Below, one piece after another: positions 45,331 to 53,918 of a DNA stretch of 64,000 bases (the first letter of the stretch is position 1; every line of letters begins with the position of its first letter). This stretch comes from an uncultured Eubacteriales bacterium. Its GTDB lineage: Bacteria; Bacillota; Clostridia; Lachnospirales; Cellulosilyticaceae. The notes under the pieces were generated by a model. That model was not told where the DNA came from and made no database searches. It saw only the letters and a program-made list of their open reading frames with translations. The DNA lies in assembly GCA_900551325.1 (NCBI GenBank), contig URVM01000001.1, positions 401,161 through 465,160 on the forward strand, written 5' to 3'. Both the position numbers and the translations under genes were made by a program.

Positions 45331-46788
45331 TTAAAATACACTTTCATTAATCTCTTCTAGTTTCTTTACTTTCTTTATAATAATCTCTAGCTTTTCAACT
45401 ATTTGATTTGATAAATCTTTTGTTTGATTATATATTTGTACAACTTTTGCTTTATCTTCATTTGTAATAGCCTCAATTGCATGATGTCCATTTTGATGAA
45501 GATTTCTATGAATACTTTCTATACCATCCCACTCTTTTTTAATATCTGGATGCTTAATGTCTAAGCTATTATAAAAGTGTCCAAACTCACATTTATTTTC
45601 ATTAGTTTGAAGTGCATCAATACGGTTAGTGTTTACCATATTTTCAAGCTTCATAATCCATTTTTGATGTCCTTTAATAGCTCTATCTACTATAGTAATA
45701 AAATGCTCGTTACTAATCTTAGTTCCACCCTCATTCATATTATAGAAAATCCCTTTAATCTGTTCATACATACTATCATCTATGTCTCCAATAAGTTTTG
45801 CATATTCATAACTATTTATGGACTGCTCACTTACCCCTCTTGACATTTCATTAATCTTTTCTGACTCTATGGCTACACTATTCATAGCTGTTGTAATCTC
45901 TTGGGCTGAACTATTGATTTCAACTATAGTACTGGATAAACTTTGAATTTGTTCTACTGTCTTATTAAGACTAATAGCGCCCTCTTCAAAATTTCTATTT
46001 ACTTGTTCCATCTTTGTATCCATTTCTTCTATAGATTCAATGGTAGTCTTCACACTAGAAATGCCTTCACTAGTAGCTTCACGAATATTTTGTGTAAAAG
46101 TTTGCATATCTACAAGCTTATCTTTCGTACCTTCTGCAAGTTTTCTAATTTCTTCTGCTACAACTGCAAATCCTCTTCCTTGTTCTCCTGCTCTTGCTGC
46201 CTCAATACTTGCATTTAAAGCCAGTAGATTAGTCTGTTCAGCAATAGCTCTAACCCCTTCAACAATTTCATCTACTTTACGTGAAAGCTGCTCAAGGCCC
46301 TTAATCTTATCTTCCATAATCTTAGCGTTATCAAAAACTATATCTTTAATATTATTAATAGCTTTTAACTGCTGTATATTATCCATATTGCTTTTTACTA
46401 GTTCTAATGACTTCTCACTTACATCTTCAAGTACTTCTGTACTTTTATCTAATGAATGAGAAACTTCATTTATACTAGCTGTTGTTTCTTCAACGATGGC
46501 CATATTGGCACTACTAGAAAGTGATAATTCCTCAGCAATATTTTTTAACCTATTGGCGCTAAAATTCATAGTCACATCAAATTCACTAAGTTTTGCACTT
46601 TCAGTTAAAAGTTGTAATGTCATTTTATAATTCCAATTATGTACATTGATTAATTGATTTACTATTCCCAGCACTTGCTTATGTTGTGGGTAAGATACTT
46701 CAGGTGCACTACATGCTTTTCCACCTAAGCTACATTCCATATATTTTAAGATCCCGCCAACTTCTGAGCAGTTTTTACGTCCCAACAT
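45331..46788 (-). CDS. Soluble methyl-accepting chemotaxis protein with Cys-rich N-terminus and C-terminal CZB zinc domain
   Basis: 485 residues with no membrane segment, so a cytoplasmic chemoreceptor. The signalling tip is present: [35 protein letters not shown]. The N-terminus has Cys 7, 19 and 26 in a patch ending [15 protein letters not shown], as in several clostridial receptors. The C-terminal about 120 residues are a CZB domain: HQKW, CEFGHFY and [12 protein letters not shown], with His/Cys zinc ligands. It may sense zinc or redox/oxidant stress. It is monocistronic. Confidence 0.9.
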   Translation of the reverse strand: MLGRKNCSEVGGILKYMECSLGGKACSAPEVSYPQHKQVLGIVNQLINVHNWNYKMTLQLLTESAKLSEFDVTMNFSANRLKNIAEELSLSSSANMAIVEETTASINEVSHSLDKSTEVLEDVSEKSLELVKSNMDNIQQLKAINNIKDIVFDNAKIMEDKIKGLEQLSRKVDEIVEGVRAIAEQTNLLALNASIEAARAGEQGRGFAVVAEEIRKLAEGTKDKLVDMQTFTQNIREATSEGISSVKTTIESIEEMDTKMEQVNRNFEEGAISLNKTVEQIQSLSSTIVEINSSAQEITTAMNSVAIESEKINEMSRGVSEQSINSYEYAKLIGDIDDSMYEQIKGIFYNMNEGGTKISNEHFITIVDRAIKGHQKWIMKLENMVNTNRIDALQTNENKCEFGHFYNSLDIKHPDIKKEWDGIESIHRNLHQNGHHAIEAITNEDKAKVVQIYNQTKDLSNQIVEKLEIIIKKVKKLEEINESVF

Positions 46789-47064
46789 ATTAATACCATC
46801 CTTTATATTGTATATATTTTATTTCTTATATATTTCTTATAATGCATTGGGGCTTACTATTTATAATAAAGCTTCCCTTCTTCTCCTTTTCTCCTCTCTT
46901 ATATTGTGATTTGCATATGTTTTATGTTATATATAAATTATAGTATAATTTTAAATTAAAGTAAAAATTATTTTCCTTATATTTCAGTAAGGATTCAAAT
47001 CCTATACTTTTTCCTTAGTTTATAGTAAAATACACATGATTAAGTATAATTAAAGGAGATTTCT

Positions 47065-48234
47065 ATGAACACTTTTGAGCTTATTGCTACTTCTACTTTC
47101 GGTATTGAATCCGTTGTACGACATGAAGTAGAAGAACTTGGCTATGAAATAAATGAAGTTGCAGATGGTAAAATTACTTATACTGGTGATATAGAAGCGA
47201 TTGTCTTATCAAATTTATGGCTTCGCAGTGCTGACCGTGTACTTCTTAAAATGGGTGAATTTAAAGCCCTTACTTTTGAAACTTTATTTAATGAAACAGC
47301 TGCTATTCCTTGGGAAAACTGGATTACTCCAGATGCCAAGTTTACTGTAAATGGTAAGTCTGTTAAATCTACACTTTTTAGTGTTTCAGACTGTCAGTCT
47401 ATTGTTAAAAAAGCTATTGTTACACGTTTACAAAAAGTTTATGGCATTGAATGGTTTGAAGAATCTGGTCCAAGTTATACAGTTCAAGTATCACTTCTTA
47501 AAGATATTGCAACTTTAACTATTGATACTACTGGTAACGAAGGTCTCCACAAACGTGGCTATCGTGTAAGTAATGTAGAGGCTCCAATTAAGGAAACACT
47601 TGCTGCTGCCCTTCTACAAATTAGTTATTGGCAAAAAGGTCGTATTCTTTATGATCCATGCTGTGGTAGTGGTACTTTTGCTATTGAAGCTGCTATGATG
47701 GCTAAAAATATTGCACCTGGACTTAACCGTTCTTTTGCTTCTTGTGCATGGTCTCAAATTCCACGTCAACTTTGGCAAGAACTACGTCAAGAAGCTATGG
47801 ATCAAATTGACCAAAAAGGTAACCCTATTATTTATGCCTCTGACATTAATCGTAATGCTATCTTATCAGCTCGTGAAAATGCAGAAGCTGCCGGTGTAGG
47901 TGATTGTATTCAATTCTTTGCTAAACCTATTCATAAAACTTCTCTTCCTCACGGGGATTATGGGGTTGTTATTTGTAACCCACCTTATGGAGAACGTATT
48001 AGTACAAGTAAAGAGTTACCTCGTCTACACAAGGACCTACGTACACTTATAGACTCAAACGAGACATGGTCTTTCTACGCTGTTACTTCTGCTCCTGACT
48101 TTGAAAAAGATTTTGGCAAACGTTCAAACAAAAATCGTAAGCTTTTTAATGGACGTATTCCTGTTAAGTTTTATCAATACTTTGGACCTCGCCCTCCAAA
48201 AGATGGTGAAAACTTTAAAGTTGTTGAAAAATAA
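47065..48234 (+). CDS. THUMP-domain class I 23S rRNA (guanine-N2) methyltransferase, RlmL/YpsC-like
   Basis: 389 residues. The N-terminal 150 residues are the THUMP RNA-binding part (ATSTFGIESVVRHEVEELGYE). The methyltransferase domain has DPCCGSGTFAIEAAMMAKNIAPG (AdoMet site) and the catalytic NPPYGER. The C-terminus FGKRSNKNRKLFNGRIPVKFYQY is typical. It modifies 23S rRNA; this is inferred from family. The ATG follows AAAGGAGA. It is monocistronic with a shared terminator. Confidence 0.88.
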   Translation: MNTFELIATSTFGIESVVRHEVEELGYEINEVADGKITYTGDIEAIVLSNLWLRSADRVLLKMGEFKALTFETLFNETAAIPWENWITPDAKFTVNGKSVKSTLFSVSDCQSIVKKAIVTRLQKVYGIEWFEESGPSYTVQVSLLKDIATLTIDTTGNEGLHKRGYRVSNVEAPIKETLAAALLQISYWQKGRILYDPCCGSGTFAIEAAMMAKNIAPGLNRSFASCAWSQIPRQLWQELRQEAMDQIDQKGNPIIYASDINRNAILSARENAEAAGVGDCIQFFAKPIHKTSLPHGDYGVVICNPPYGERISTSKELPRLHKDLRTLIDSNETWSFYAVTSAPDFEKDFGKRSNKNRKLFNGRIPVKFYQYFGPRPPKDGENFKVVEK

Positions 48235-48235
48235 A

Positions 48236-48279
48236 AAGAACACTCAAACTAAACTTTTGATTGGTTTGAGTGTTCTTTT
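48236..48279. terminator. Bidirectional terminator between the rRNA methyltransferase and histidine kinase genes
   Basis: AAAGAACACTCAAAC (48236-48249 region) pairs with GTTTGAGTGTTCTTT, followed by T-runs. It lies between convergent stop codons. Confidence 0.85.
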
Positions 48280-48288
48280 TATCTACAT

Positions 48289-49674
48289 TTATGGGAAAAT
48301 AATTTTAAAGGTACTTCCCTTACCTTCTTTACTTATTACTTCAATTTTACCATTATAAAGCTCTACAATATGTTTTACAATAGATAGGCCAAGTCCTGTC
48401 CCACCACTTTTTCTAGATCTACTTTTATCTACCCTATAAAATCTTTGGAATATATAAGGTATACTTTCTTCAGGAATACCTATGCCTGTATCTGTTATAC
48501 AAAATACTTTCTTTCCTTTATCTATATAAGTAGAAATATCTATTTCCCCTTCATCTGTATACTTTATAGCATTACTTACCATATTCATTATAACTTGCTT
48601 AATATAGTCTACACTTGCACACTCAAGTATAAGCTCATCTCGTACTTCAAAATTTATCTTTACTTGTTTTTGTCTAGCATCTTGACTAAGCATAGATATA
48701 ACTTCCCCAATAAGTGGCGTAAATGCTACTTGAGTTCCTTGATTAATCTCCATATTTTCTATTTCTGATAAACATAAAATATCTTGAATTAACCTATACA
48801 GCCTTTTAGCTTCTATATCAATAATATCTATAAATCTTAAAGCAACATCTCTATTATCAATAGCACCTTCTTTTAAGGTTTCTGCAAAGCCTTGAATACT
48901 TGTAAGAGGTGTTTTTAGCTCATGGGTTACATTACTTACAAACTGATATCTTAGAACTTCTAATTGTCTTGTTTGTGTAACATCTCTAATAGAAATAATA
49001 AATCCATAATTTCTATTTTCTTTATTAATGCCACCTATTCTTAAATGAAATATTTGGTCATTCTTGAGTAATTCACATGATCCATAAACCTTTTGACCTA
49101 TTGCCTTTTCTATAACCTGTTGAGCTTTTGGGTCTCTTAATAAAGTATAGATTAACTGATGTTTCATAGGTTCACATTTGAGCAAGGTTTTTACCTTTTC
49201 GTTACCTTCTGTAATATAACCTTCTTCATCTAGGATAATAATTGCTTCATCTAAGTTACTAACTATGGATTCAGCCTTAGTTTTTTGATATTGAAGTTTT
49301 CTAATAGTCCTATGCAATCTTTCTCCCATATCATCTAATGCACTTGCTAAATCTTGTACTTCTTGTATGCTATAGTTTTTTACTTGATAATTATATTCAC
49401 CCTTTGAAAAAGCCGTAGCCTCATTGGTCATATTCTTCATTGGTATAATAATATCATCAATAAATCTATTTAAAATAAGAAAGATAAAGACAGAAACAAT
49501 AGCAGTTATGCCTAATGTTTTATACATCATTTGGGTACCTAGATAAGTAATCACATCTCGCTCTAATAACCCCTTTATCCTAAGTTCTTCATAATTTAAA
49601 TAATTACTGCATATATAAATAAGTGCTAGTAGCCATATAGTCACCATAACAGGAAATATAATCTTCTTCTTCAT
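48289..49674 (-). CDS. Sensor histidine kinase (PhoR/WalK type)
   Basis: 461 residues. Membrane segments at about 4-24 and 55-72 leave only a very short outside loop of about 30 residues, too small for a normal sensor domain. A HAMP domain (about 72-124) and a PAS domain (about 135-210) follow. The H-box is FVSNVTHELKTPLTSIQGFAETL, and the kinase core has NMVSNAIKYT, ITDTGIGIPEE and SGGTGLGLSIVKHIVELYNGK. It signals to the response regulator encoded just upstream. Phosphate or wall-stress sensing is possible, unproven. Confidence 0.9.
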   Translation of the reverse strand: MKKKIIFPVMVTIWLLALIYICSNYLNYEELRIKGLLERDVITYLGTQMMYKTLGITAIVSVFIFLILNRFIDDIIIPMKNMTNEATAFSKGEYNYQVKNYSIQEVQDLASALDDMGERLHRTIRKLQYQKTKAESIVSNLDEAIIILDEEGYITEGNEKVKTLLKCEPMKHQLIYTLLRDPKAQQVIEKAIGQKVYGSCELLKNDQIFHLRIGGINKENRNYGFIISIRDVTQTRQLEVLRYQFVSNVTHELKTPLTSIQGFAETLKEGAIDNRDVALRFIDIIDIEAKRLYRLIQDILCLSEIENMEINQGTQVAFTPLIGEVISMLSQDARQKQVKINFEVRDELILECASVDYIKQVIMNMVSNAIKYTDEGEIDISTYIDKGKKVFCITDTGIGIPEESIPYIFQRFYRVDKSRSRKSGGTGLGLSIVKHIVELYNGKIEVISKEGKGSTFKIIFP

Positions 49675-49677
49675 TTC

Positions 49678-50382
49678 TTACTCCTTTGTAAAACGGTAGC
49701 CTAAACCTCTAACTGTTTCTATACATTCCTCTAATCCGTATTGACTTAATTTTGAGCGTAAATAACGAATATGTACGTCAACTGTTCTAGTTTCTCCGTA
49801 ATATTCGTATCCCCAAATACGATCAAGGAGCACTTCCCTTGTCATTACTTTACCTTTATTTTGCATAAGGAGTTTTAATATTTCAAATTCTTTAAGTGTT
49901 AGTTCGATCATTTCATCATTATAAAAAACAGTATGACTTTCTATATTTACTCTAAGTCCTTTAAATGCAAGCTGTCTATCATCTTCATTACTGTTTTTTA
50001 GTACACGTTGGTTTCTTCTTACTACTGCATTTACACGTGCTACTACTTCTCTTACACTAAAGGGCTTAGTAATATAGTCATCTGCTCCAAGTTCTAGTCC
50101 AATAACTTTATCTATTTCTTCTCCCTTAGCTGTAATCATAATAATAGGCATGTCCTTAGTTCTAGCATCATTTCTATACTTCTTAAGGGCTGTCATACCA
50201 TCTATATCTGGAAGCATTACATCTAATAACATTAAATCAACTTGTTCTTTTTCTAAAACCTTGTCTGATTCTTTAATACTCGTTGCTGTAAAAACATCAA
50301 ATCCATTTGCAGATAAATTATATGCAATAAGCTCTAAAATATGTTCTTCATCATCCACTACTAAAATTTTAATTTTTTCCAT
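49678..50382 (-). CDS. Response regulator, OmpR/PhoB family
   Basis: 234 residues. Receiver domain: DDEEHILELIAYNLSANG, with the phospho-acceptor in LMLLDVMLPDIDG and Lys in LGADDYITKPFSVREV. DNA-binding winged helix: LTLKEFEILKLLMQNKGKVMTREVLLDRIWGYEYYGETRTVDVHIRYLRSKL-type spacing, ending TVRGLGYRF. The kinase gene starts three bases after its stop, so they are co-translated. Close to PhoP/WalR regulators. The start has AGGAGGATAAAT-type spacing. Confidence 0.92.
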   Translation of the reverse strand: MEKIKILVVDDEEHILELIAYNLSANGFDVFTATSIKESDKVLEKEQVDLMLLDVMLPDIDGMTALKKYRNDARTKDMPIIMITAKGEEIDKVIGLELGADDYITKPFSVREVVARVNAVVRRNQRVLKNSNEDDRQLAFKGLRVNIESHTVFYNDEMIELTLKEFEILKLLMQNKGKVMTREVLLDRIWGYEYYGETRTVDVHIRYLRSKLSQYGLEECIETVRGLGYRFTKE

Positions 50383-50529
50383 ATTTATCCTCCTTCCTCT
50401 ATTTACATCTTTATTATAATCTTTATGAGAGTATAAGTAAATTTTCCAGACACCTTTTTAATAAGTTTGGATATAATAAGTGATAGAGAATAGATTTTAT
50501 TTCATTTTCAAATATAAGGGGGATTCAAA

Positions 50530-50964
50530 ATGGCAAAGCTACTTAGTAAACAAGAACTCGAGACTCATATTAATAATTTCCGTCATATTTTGGCTAATTT
50601 TGATTACAGCCAAATTAAGAACATACGCTTTTTTAATCTAGAATCTTTATATGCTTATATGGAAACAGTAGATGGCAATCCTTTCAAGGAACAATATAAT
50701 GCCTTACAAAAAGAACTAGATTATATTCAGCCTTATCTCCCTTTCGTTTCTTCTGAACGCGCTGCACACTTTTTAACAGCCATGTCAAAAGCTAAAAATG
50801 ATGAGGAAATTGCCCAAGTAAAAAAAGATTATACAGATAAACTCCGTAAAGACTTTATAAATCTAGCACGTACTATGACAACTAATGATCAATGGAAATC
50901 ACTTATGACTACCTGCGAAGAAATACGTCTTCACAAAGAAGAAACTACCCTTGCTAGTTACTAA
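50530..50964 (+). CDS. Hypothetical 144-residue soluble protein
   Basis: ATG at 50530 after AAGGGGG. The protein is helical and charged, with no signal peptide or membrane segment and few Cys. Segments FRHILANFDYSQIKNIRFFN and LRKDFINLARTMTTNDQWKSL could be two long helices. I do not recognise the family. It is monocistronic, ending in an unusually long perfect terminator. Confidence 0.6.
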   Translation: MAKLLSKQELETHINNFRHILANFDYSQIKNIRFFNLESLYAYMETVDGNPFKEQYNALQKELDYIQPYLPFVSSERAAHFLTAMSKAKNDEEIAQVKKDYTDKLRKDFINLARTMTTNDQWKSLMTTCEEIRLHKEETTLASY

Positions 50965-50971
50965 TTTCAAT

Positions 50972-51010
50972 GTATAATAAAAACAAGGCCTAGCCTTGTT
51001 TTTATTATAC
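50972..51010 (+). terminator. Terminator after the 144-residue gene
   Basis: GTATAATAAAAACAAGGC (50972-50989) pairs exactly with GCCTTGTTTTTATTATAC (50993-51010) around a three-base loop. The T-rich arm provides the U-tract. Confidence 0.85.
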
Positions 51011-51027
51011 TTAGAAAGGATTTTTTC

Positions 51028-51942
51028 ATGTCAAACCCTTCAAGATTTTATAGTTTAAATGATTTTCTTAAAGAACGCCATGGTGAAAAAGTTATGAAAC
51101 TTTCTTTAGATGGTGGTTTTACTTGCCCTAATAGAGATGGAAAAGTAGCTAAAGGTGGATGTATATTTTGTAGTAGCCGTGGTAGTGGTGATTTTACAGC
51201 TTCTTCCCTTAACTCTATTACAGATCAAATGGAATATAATATAAAACTTTTATCTAATAAATGGCCTAACGTTAAAAAGTATATCCCTTATTTTCAAGCT
51301 TATTCAAGTACATATGCACCTCTAGATGTTTTAAAGTGTCAGTACGAAGAAGCATTAAGCTTTCCTGGTGTGGTAGGACTTGCCATCGCCACACGTCCTG
51401 ATTGTCTAGAAGATGACTTATTAGACTATTTGGAAGAACTTAATAAACGTACCCATTTATGGATTGAACTCGGCCTTCAAACTGTTCACGAAAAGACAAG
51501 TACTTTTATTAACCGTGGTCATGATTTAGCTTGCTTTGATGAAGCTGTTCATAAATTACATGCTAGAGGTATAGAAGTTGTGGCTCATATGATTATAGGC
51601 CTACCTAACGAAACCTCTGATGATATACTTGCTACAGCTAAATATATAAGTCATCTACCTTTACAAGGTGTAAAGATGCATATGCTTCATGTTCTAGATA
51701 ATGCACCTTTAGGGAGACTTTATTTAAAAGAGCCTTTCCCTCTTCTAACTGAAGATGAATATATTCATATTATTGGTGAAATACTAAAAATCCTTCCATC
51801 TCATTTTGTTATTCATCGTCTAACAGGAGATGGAGATAGAAAACATCTTCTTGCACCTTTATGGACTATAAATAAGACTAATGTGCTTAATCATATCCAC
51901 CAATATTTGAAATCTAAAAATATCTATCAAGGTTGTATTTAA
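51028..51942 (+). CDS. TIGR01212-type radical SAM protein (YtqA-like)
   Basis: 304 residues. An elongator-protein-3/radical SAM fold whose N-terminal motif GGFTCPNRDG...GGCIFC carries the three cluster Cys (spaced CxxxxxxxxxxxxCxxC), as in the YtqA branch. Other segments are PYFQAYSSTYAPLD, IATRPDCLEDDLLDYL, ELGLQTVHEKT and GLPNETSDDIL. An adenosylmethionine radical reaction is expected, possibly RNA modification, but the substrate is unknown. The ATG follows AGAAAGGA. Confidence 0.85.
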   Translation: MSNPSRFYSLNDFLKERHGEKVMKLSLDGGFTCPNRDGKVAKGGCIFCSSRGSGDFTASSLNSITDQMEYNIKLLSNKWPNVKKYIPYFQAYSSTYAPLDVLKCQYEEALSFPGVVGLAIATRPDCLEDDLLDYLEELNKRTHLWIELGLQTVHEKTSTFINRGHDLACFDEAVHKLHARGIEVVAHMIIGLPNETSDDILATAKYISHLPLQGVKMHMLHVLDNAPLGRLYLKEPFPLLTEDEYIHIIGEILKILPSHFVIHRLTGDGDRKHLLAPLWTINKTNVLNHIHQYLKSKNIYQGCI

Positions 51943-52008
51943 AACACATATTGTATTTTTTTCAAGTTTAATATACAATATATATTAAAAAGCGTGAGGA
52001 GGTGGCCT

Positions 52009-52533
52009 ATGTTTAACACAAATGAAGACTTTACCATCAACAAACTTACTGTACTTTATCTTTTATCAGAAGTAAAAATGCCTCTTACTCTTTCCCAAAT
52101 CACGCAGATCGTTTTAGAAAGAGGCTATACGGATTATTTTTCTATGCAACAATCTTTAAATGAACTTGTTGCCTCCAATCTTATCCTAAAATCAACTGAA
52201 AATAATGCTTCTTACTTTGACATTTCTGAAAAAGGACTTCAAACTTTAGAATTTTTTGCTTCTAGGATTCCTAACTCAATTCGTGAAGAGTTAGATACTT
52301 TCATTTCAAGTAATTGGCGTAAACTTAGGACACAACGAGATGTATCTGCTGAATACATTCCTACAAAAGAACATGAATATATGGTAAATTGTAAGGTTGT
52401 AGAACATGACTCTACTCTTATTAATCTATCTATTAATGTAGCTTCTAAAAAGCAAGCTATTGCCCTTTGTGAAAATTGGAAAAATAACTCTGATAAATTA
52501 TATAGTGAAATCTTACAGCTTATATCTAACTAA
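52009..52533 (+). CDS. DUF4364 family protein
   Basis: 174 residues from ATG 52009 after GAGGAGGTGG; a longer in-frame start lies in the ribosome site. The N-terminus resembles a winged helix-turn-helix (KLTVLYLLSEVKMPLTLSQITQIVLERGY, then SYFDISEKGLQTLEFF). The C-terminal half is a beta-rich domain. The family is common in clostridia next to cell-division or regulatory genes and may bind DNA. Role unknown. A strong terminator follows. Confidence 0.7.
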   Translation: MFNTNEDFTINKLTVLYLLSEVKMPLTLSQITQIVLERGYTDYFSMQQSLNELVASNLILKSTENNASYFDISEKGLQTLEFFASRIPNSIREELDTFISSNWRKLRTQRDVSAEYIPTKEHEYMVNCKVVEHDSTLINLSINVASKKQAIALCENWKNNSDKLYSEILQLISN

Positions 52534-52566
52534 AAGGCTTGTTACACAATGTGTAACAAGCCTTTT
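52532..52566 (+). terminator. Terminator of the DUF4364 gene
   Basis: AAAAGGCTTGTTACAC (52532-52547) pairs exactly with GTGTAACAAGCCTTTT (52551-52566). Confidence 0.9.
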
Positions 52567-52599
52567 AGTTTTCCCTATAAATATAAGATTATAAACATA

Positions 52600-52627
52600 A
52601 AAAAACCGTCTAGATAATCTAGACGGC
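52600..52627 (-). terminator. Terminator of the tRNA-Gly/tRNA-Pro transcript
   Basis: CCGTCTAGAT (52606-52615) and ATCTAGACGG (52617-52626) pair, followed by seven T on the minus strand. Confidence 0.85.
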
Positions 52628-52634
52628 TATATAA

Positions 52635-52709
52635 TCGGGGTGACAGGACTCGAACCTGCGGCCTCCTGAACCCAAATCAGGCGCTCTAGCCAAACTGAGC
52701 CACACCCCG
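52635..52709 (-). tRNA. tRNA-Pro (anticodon TGG)
   Basis: The acceptor pairs CGGGGTG with CACCCCG. The anticodon loop TTTGGGT within stem CCTGA/TCAGG gives TGG. The T-arm is GCAGG TTCGAGT CCTGT. The terminal CCA is not encoded. Confidence 0.95.
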
Positions 52710-52717
52710 AAAATAAG

Positions 52718-52790
52718 AGCGCGAGACGGGACTCGAACCCGCGACCCTCTCCTTGGCAAGGAGATGCTCTACCAACTGAGCCACTCGCGC
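52718..52790 (-). tRNA. tRNA-Gly (anticodon GCC)
   Basis: The acceptor starts GCGCGAG. The anticodon stem CTCCT and AGGAG frames the loop TGCCAAG-region, giving anticodon GCC. T-arm CGGGTTCGAGTCCCG. It lies eight bases upstream of tRNA-Pro in the same direction; no CCA is encoded. Confidence 0.95.
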
Positions 52791-52828
52791 AAATAAATCT
52801 GTTTGTTTCATCATTTCTGACAAGATAT

Positions 52829-52857
52829 ATATTATCATGGCATTCTACTAAAGTCAA
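52829..52857 (-). promoter_or_regulatory. Promoter of the tRNA pair, overlapping the end of the 70-residue gene
   Basis: The minus strand reads TTGACT (52852-52857), 17 bases, TAATAT (52829-52834). The -35 box overlaps the stop codon of the upstream small gene, and the RNA start would be about 30 bases before tRNA-Gly. Confidence 0.65.
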
Positions 52858-53069
52858 GTGTTTTTATTATCTTTTTCCTCAACCATAAAATAATTTCCCA
52901 TTTCTTCAAATATACTTGCTATAGAATCATCCATATAAATTTTAGCTTCCTTTGAACTTGGTATACTCATTTCCTCTATATGTTCAGACTTACATAGGCA
53001 TGTCTCTTCTAATACAGATAAGTCTAAACGTCCATTTTTAAAATAATAACACCTAGAAACTTCTTTCAT
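52854..53069 (-). CDS. Hypothetical 70-residue protein
   Basis: ATG at 53069 preceded by AGGAAGGTG; a longer in-frame start at 53123 places this site inside the gene. The protein is acidic, soluble and without recognisable motifs apart from a CLCKSEHIEEM segment. Function unknown. Its 3' end overlaps the -35 box of the tRNA promoter, so the tRNAs may also be read from it. Confidence 0.55.
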   Translation of the reverse strand: MKEVSRCYYFKNGRLDLSVLEETCLCKSEHIEEMSIPSSKEAKIYMDDSIASIFEEMGNYFMVEEKDNKNT

Positions 53070-53158
53070 CCTACACACCTTCCTATCTTTACTTATTATA
53101 CCATTTTTATAAAATTCTTTCAACGAAAATATTATACAATATTCCTTACAAATAAGAA

Positions 53159-53182
53159 AGGGAGCCTACTTAGCAAGCTCCC
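53159..53182 (-). terminator. Terminator after engB
   Basis: The minus strand GGGAGCTTGCTAAGTAGGCTCCC forms a stem of GGGAGC with GCTCCC, followed by TTTCTTATT. It lies downstream of the ACTT repeat that follows the engB stop. Confidence 0.8.
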
Positions 53183-53236
<54 letters not shown>

Positions 53237-53240
53237 GTAC

Positions 53241-53903
53241 TTATACTTCTACAGAAGTATCTTGAACACTTTGCGCTACATCATCAAGATCTTCTACCAT
53301 ATTATGTTCTTTATTATAGTCTACAATTACATCATCAAGCATCTTCCAAATTTCATCTTTTCCTTGCTTTGTTGTAGATGAAAATGCCATAATACGATCT
53401 GTAGGGCGAAGTCCTAAGCCTTTTTTAATCATAGCTACATGTTTTTGAACTTGACTACGCTTTAACTTATCAGCCTTTGTAGCAATAACATTTACTCTCT
53501 CATAGTAATGAGCAACCCAATCATACATCATTTTGTCATTGCTTCCTACTTCATGTCTTATATCAACAAGAAGAATAACTTCTTTTAGATTTTCTCTATT
53601 GCAAAGATAATCTTCTATAAGTTTACCCCATTTTTCTCGTTCTGTCTTAGATACTTTCGCATAACCATAGCCTGGTAAATCTACAAAACGAATTTGATCT
53701 TGAACATTATAAAAGTTAATTGTTTGAGTCTTGCCTGGTTGTGAACTTGTTCTTGCAAGTGCTTTACGGTTGACTAAACAGTTGAGTAAAGATGATTTAC
53801 CTACATTAGATTTACCTGCAAAGGCTACCTCTGGTACATTTGTTTCTGGAAACTGTGACTTCTTCCCTGCTGTAATAATAAGTTCTGCTTTTGTTACGTT
53901 CAT
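53241..53903 (-). CDS. engB: Ribosome biogenesis GTPase EngB/YsxC
   Basis: 220 residues. A single GTPase domain: G1 AGKSNVGKSSLLN (about 30), G3 DLPGYG, G4 TKADK. It helps assemble the 50S ribosomal subunit and is usually essential. An acidic tail of about 20 residues (DLDDVAQSVQDTS) follows the domain. It is 15 bases downstream of lon and probably in the same transcript. A microsatellite follows the stop. Confidence 0.95.
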   Translation of the reverse strand: MNVTKAELIITAGKKSQFPETNVPEVAFAGKSNVGKSSLLNCLVNRKALARTSSQPGKTQTINFYNVQDQIRFVDLPGYGYAKVSKTEREKWGKLIEDYLCNRENLKEVILLVDIRHEVGSNDKMMYDWVAHYYERVNVIATKADKLKRSQVQKHVAMIKKGLGLRPTDRIMAFSSTTKQGKDEIWKMLDDVIVDYNKEHNMVEDLDDVAQSVQDTSVEV

Positions 53904-53918
53904 CTGTTCCTCCTGAAT

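Noticed and set aside
52627..52857. Reading frame across the tRNA genes
   Set aside because: It runs through both tRNAs and has no ribosome site, so it is not a gene.
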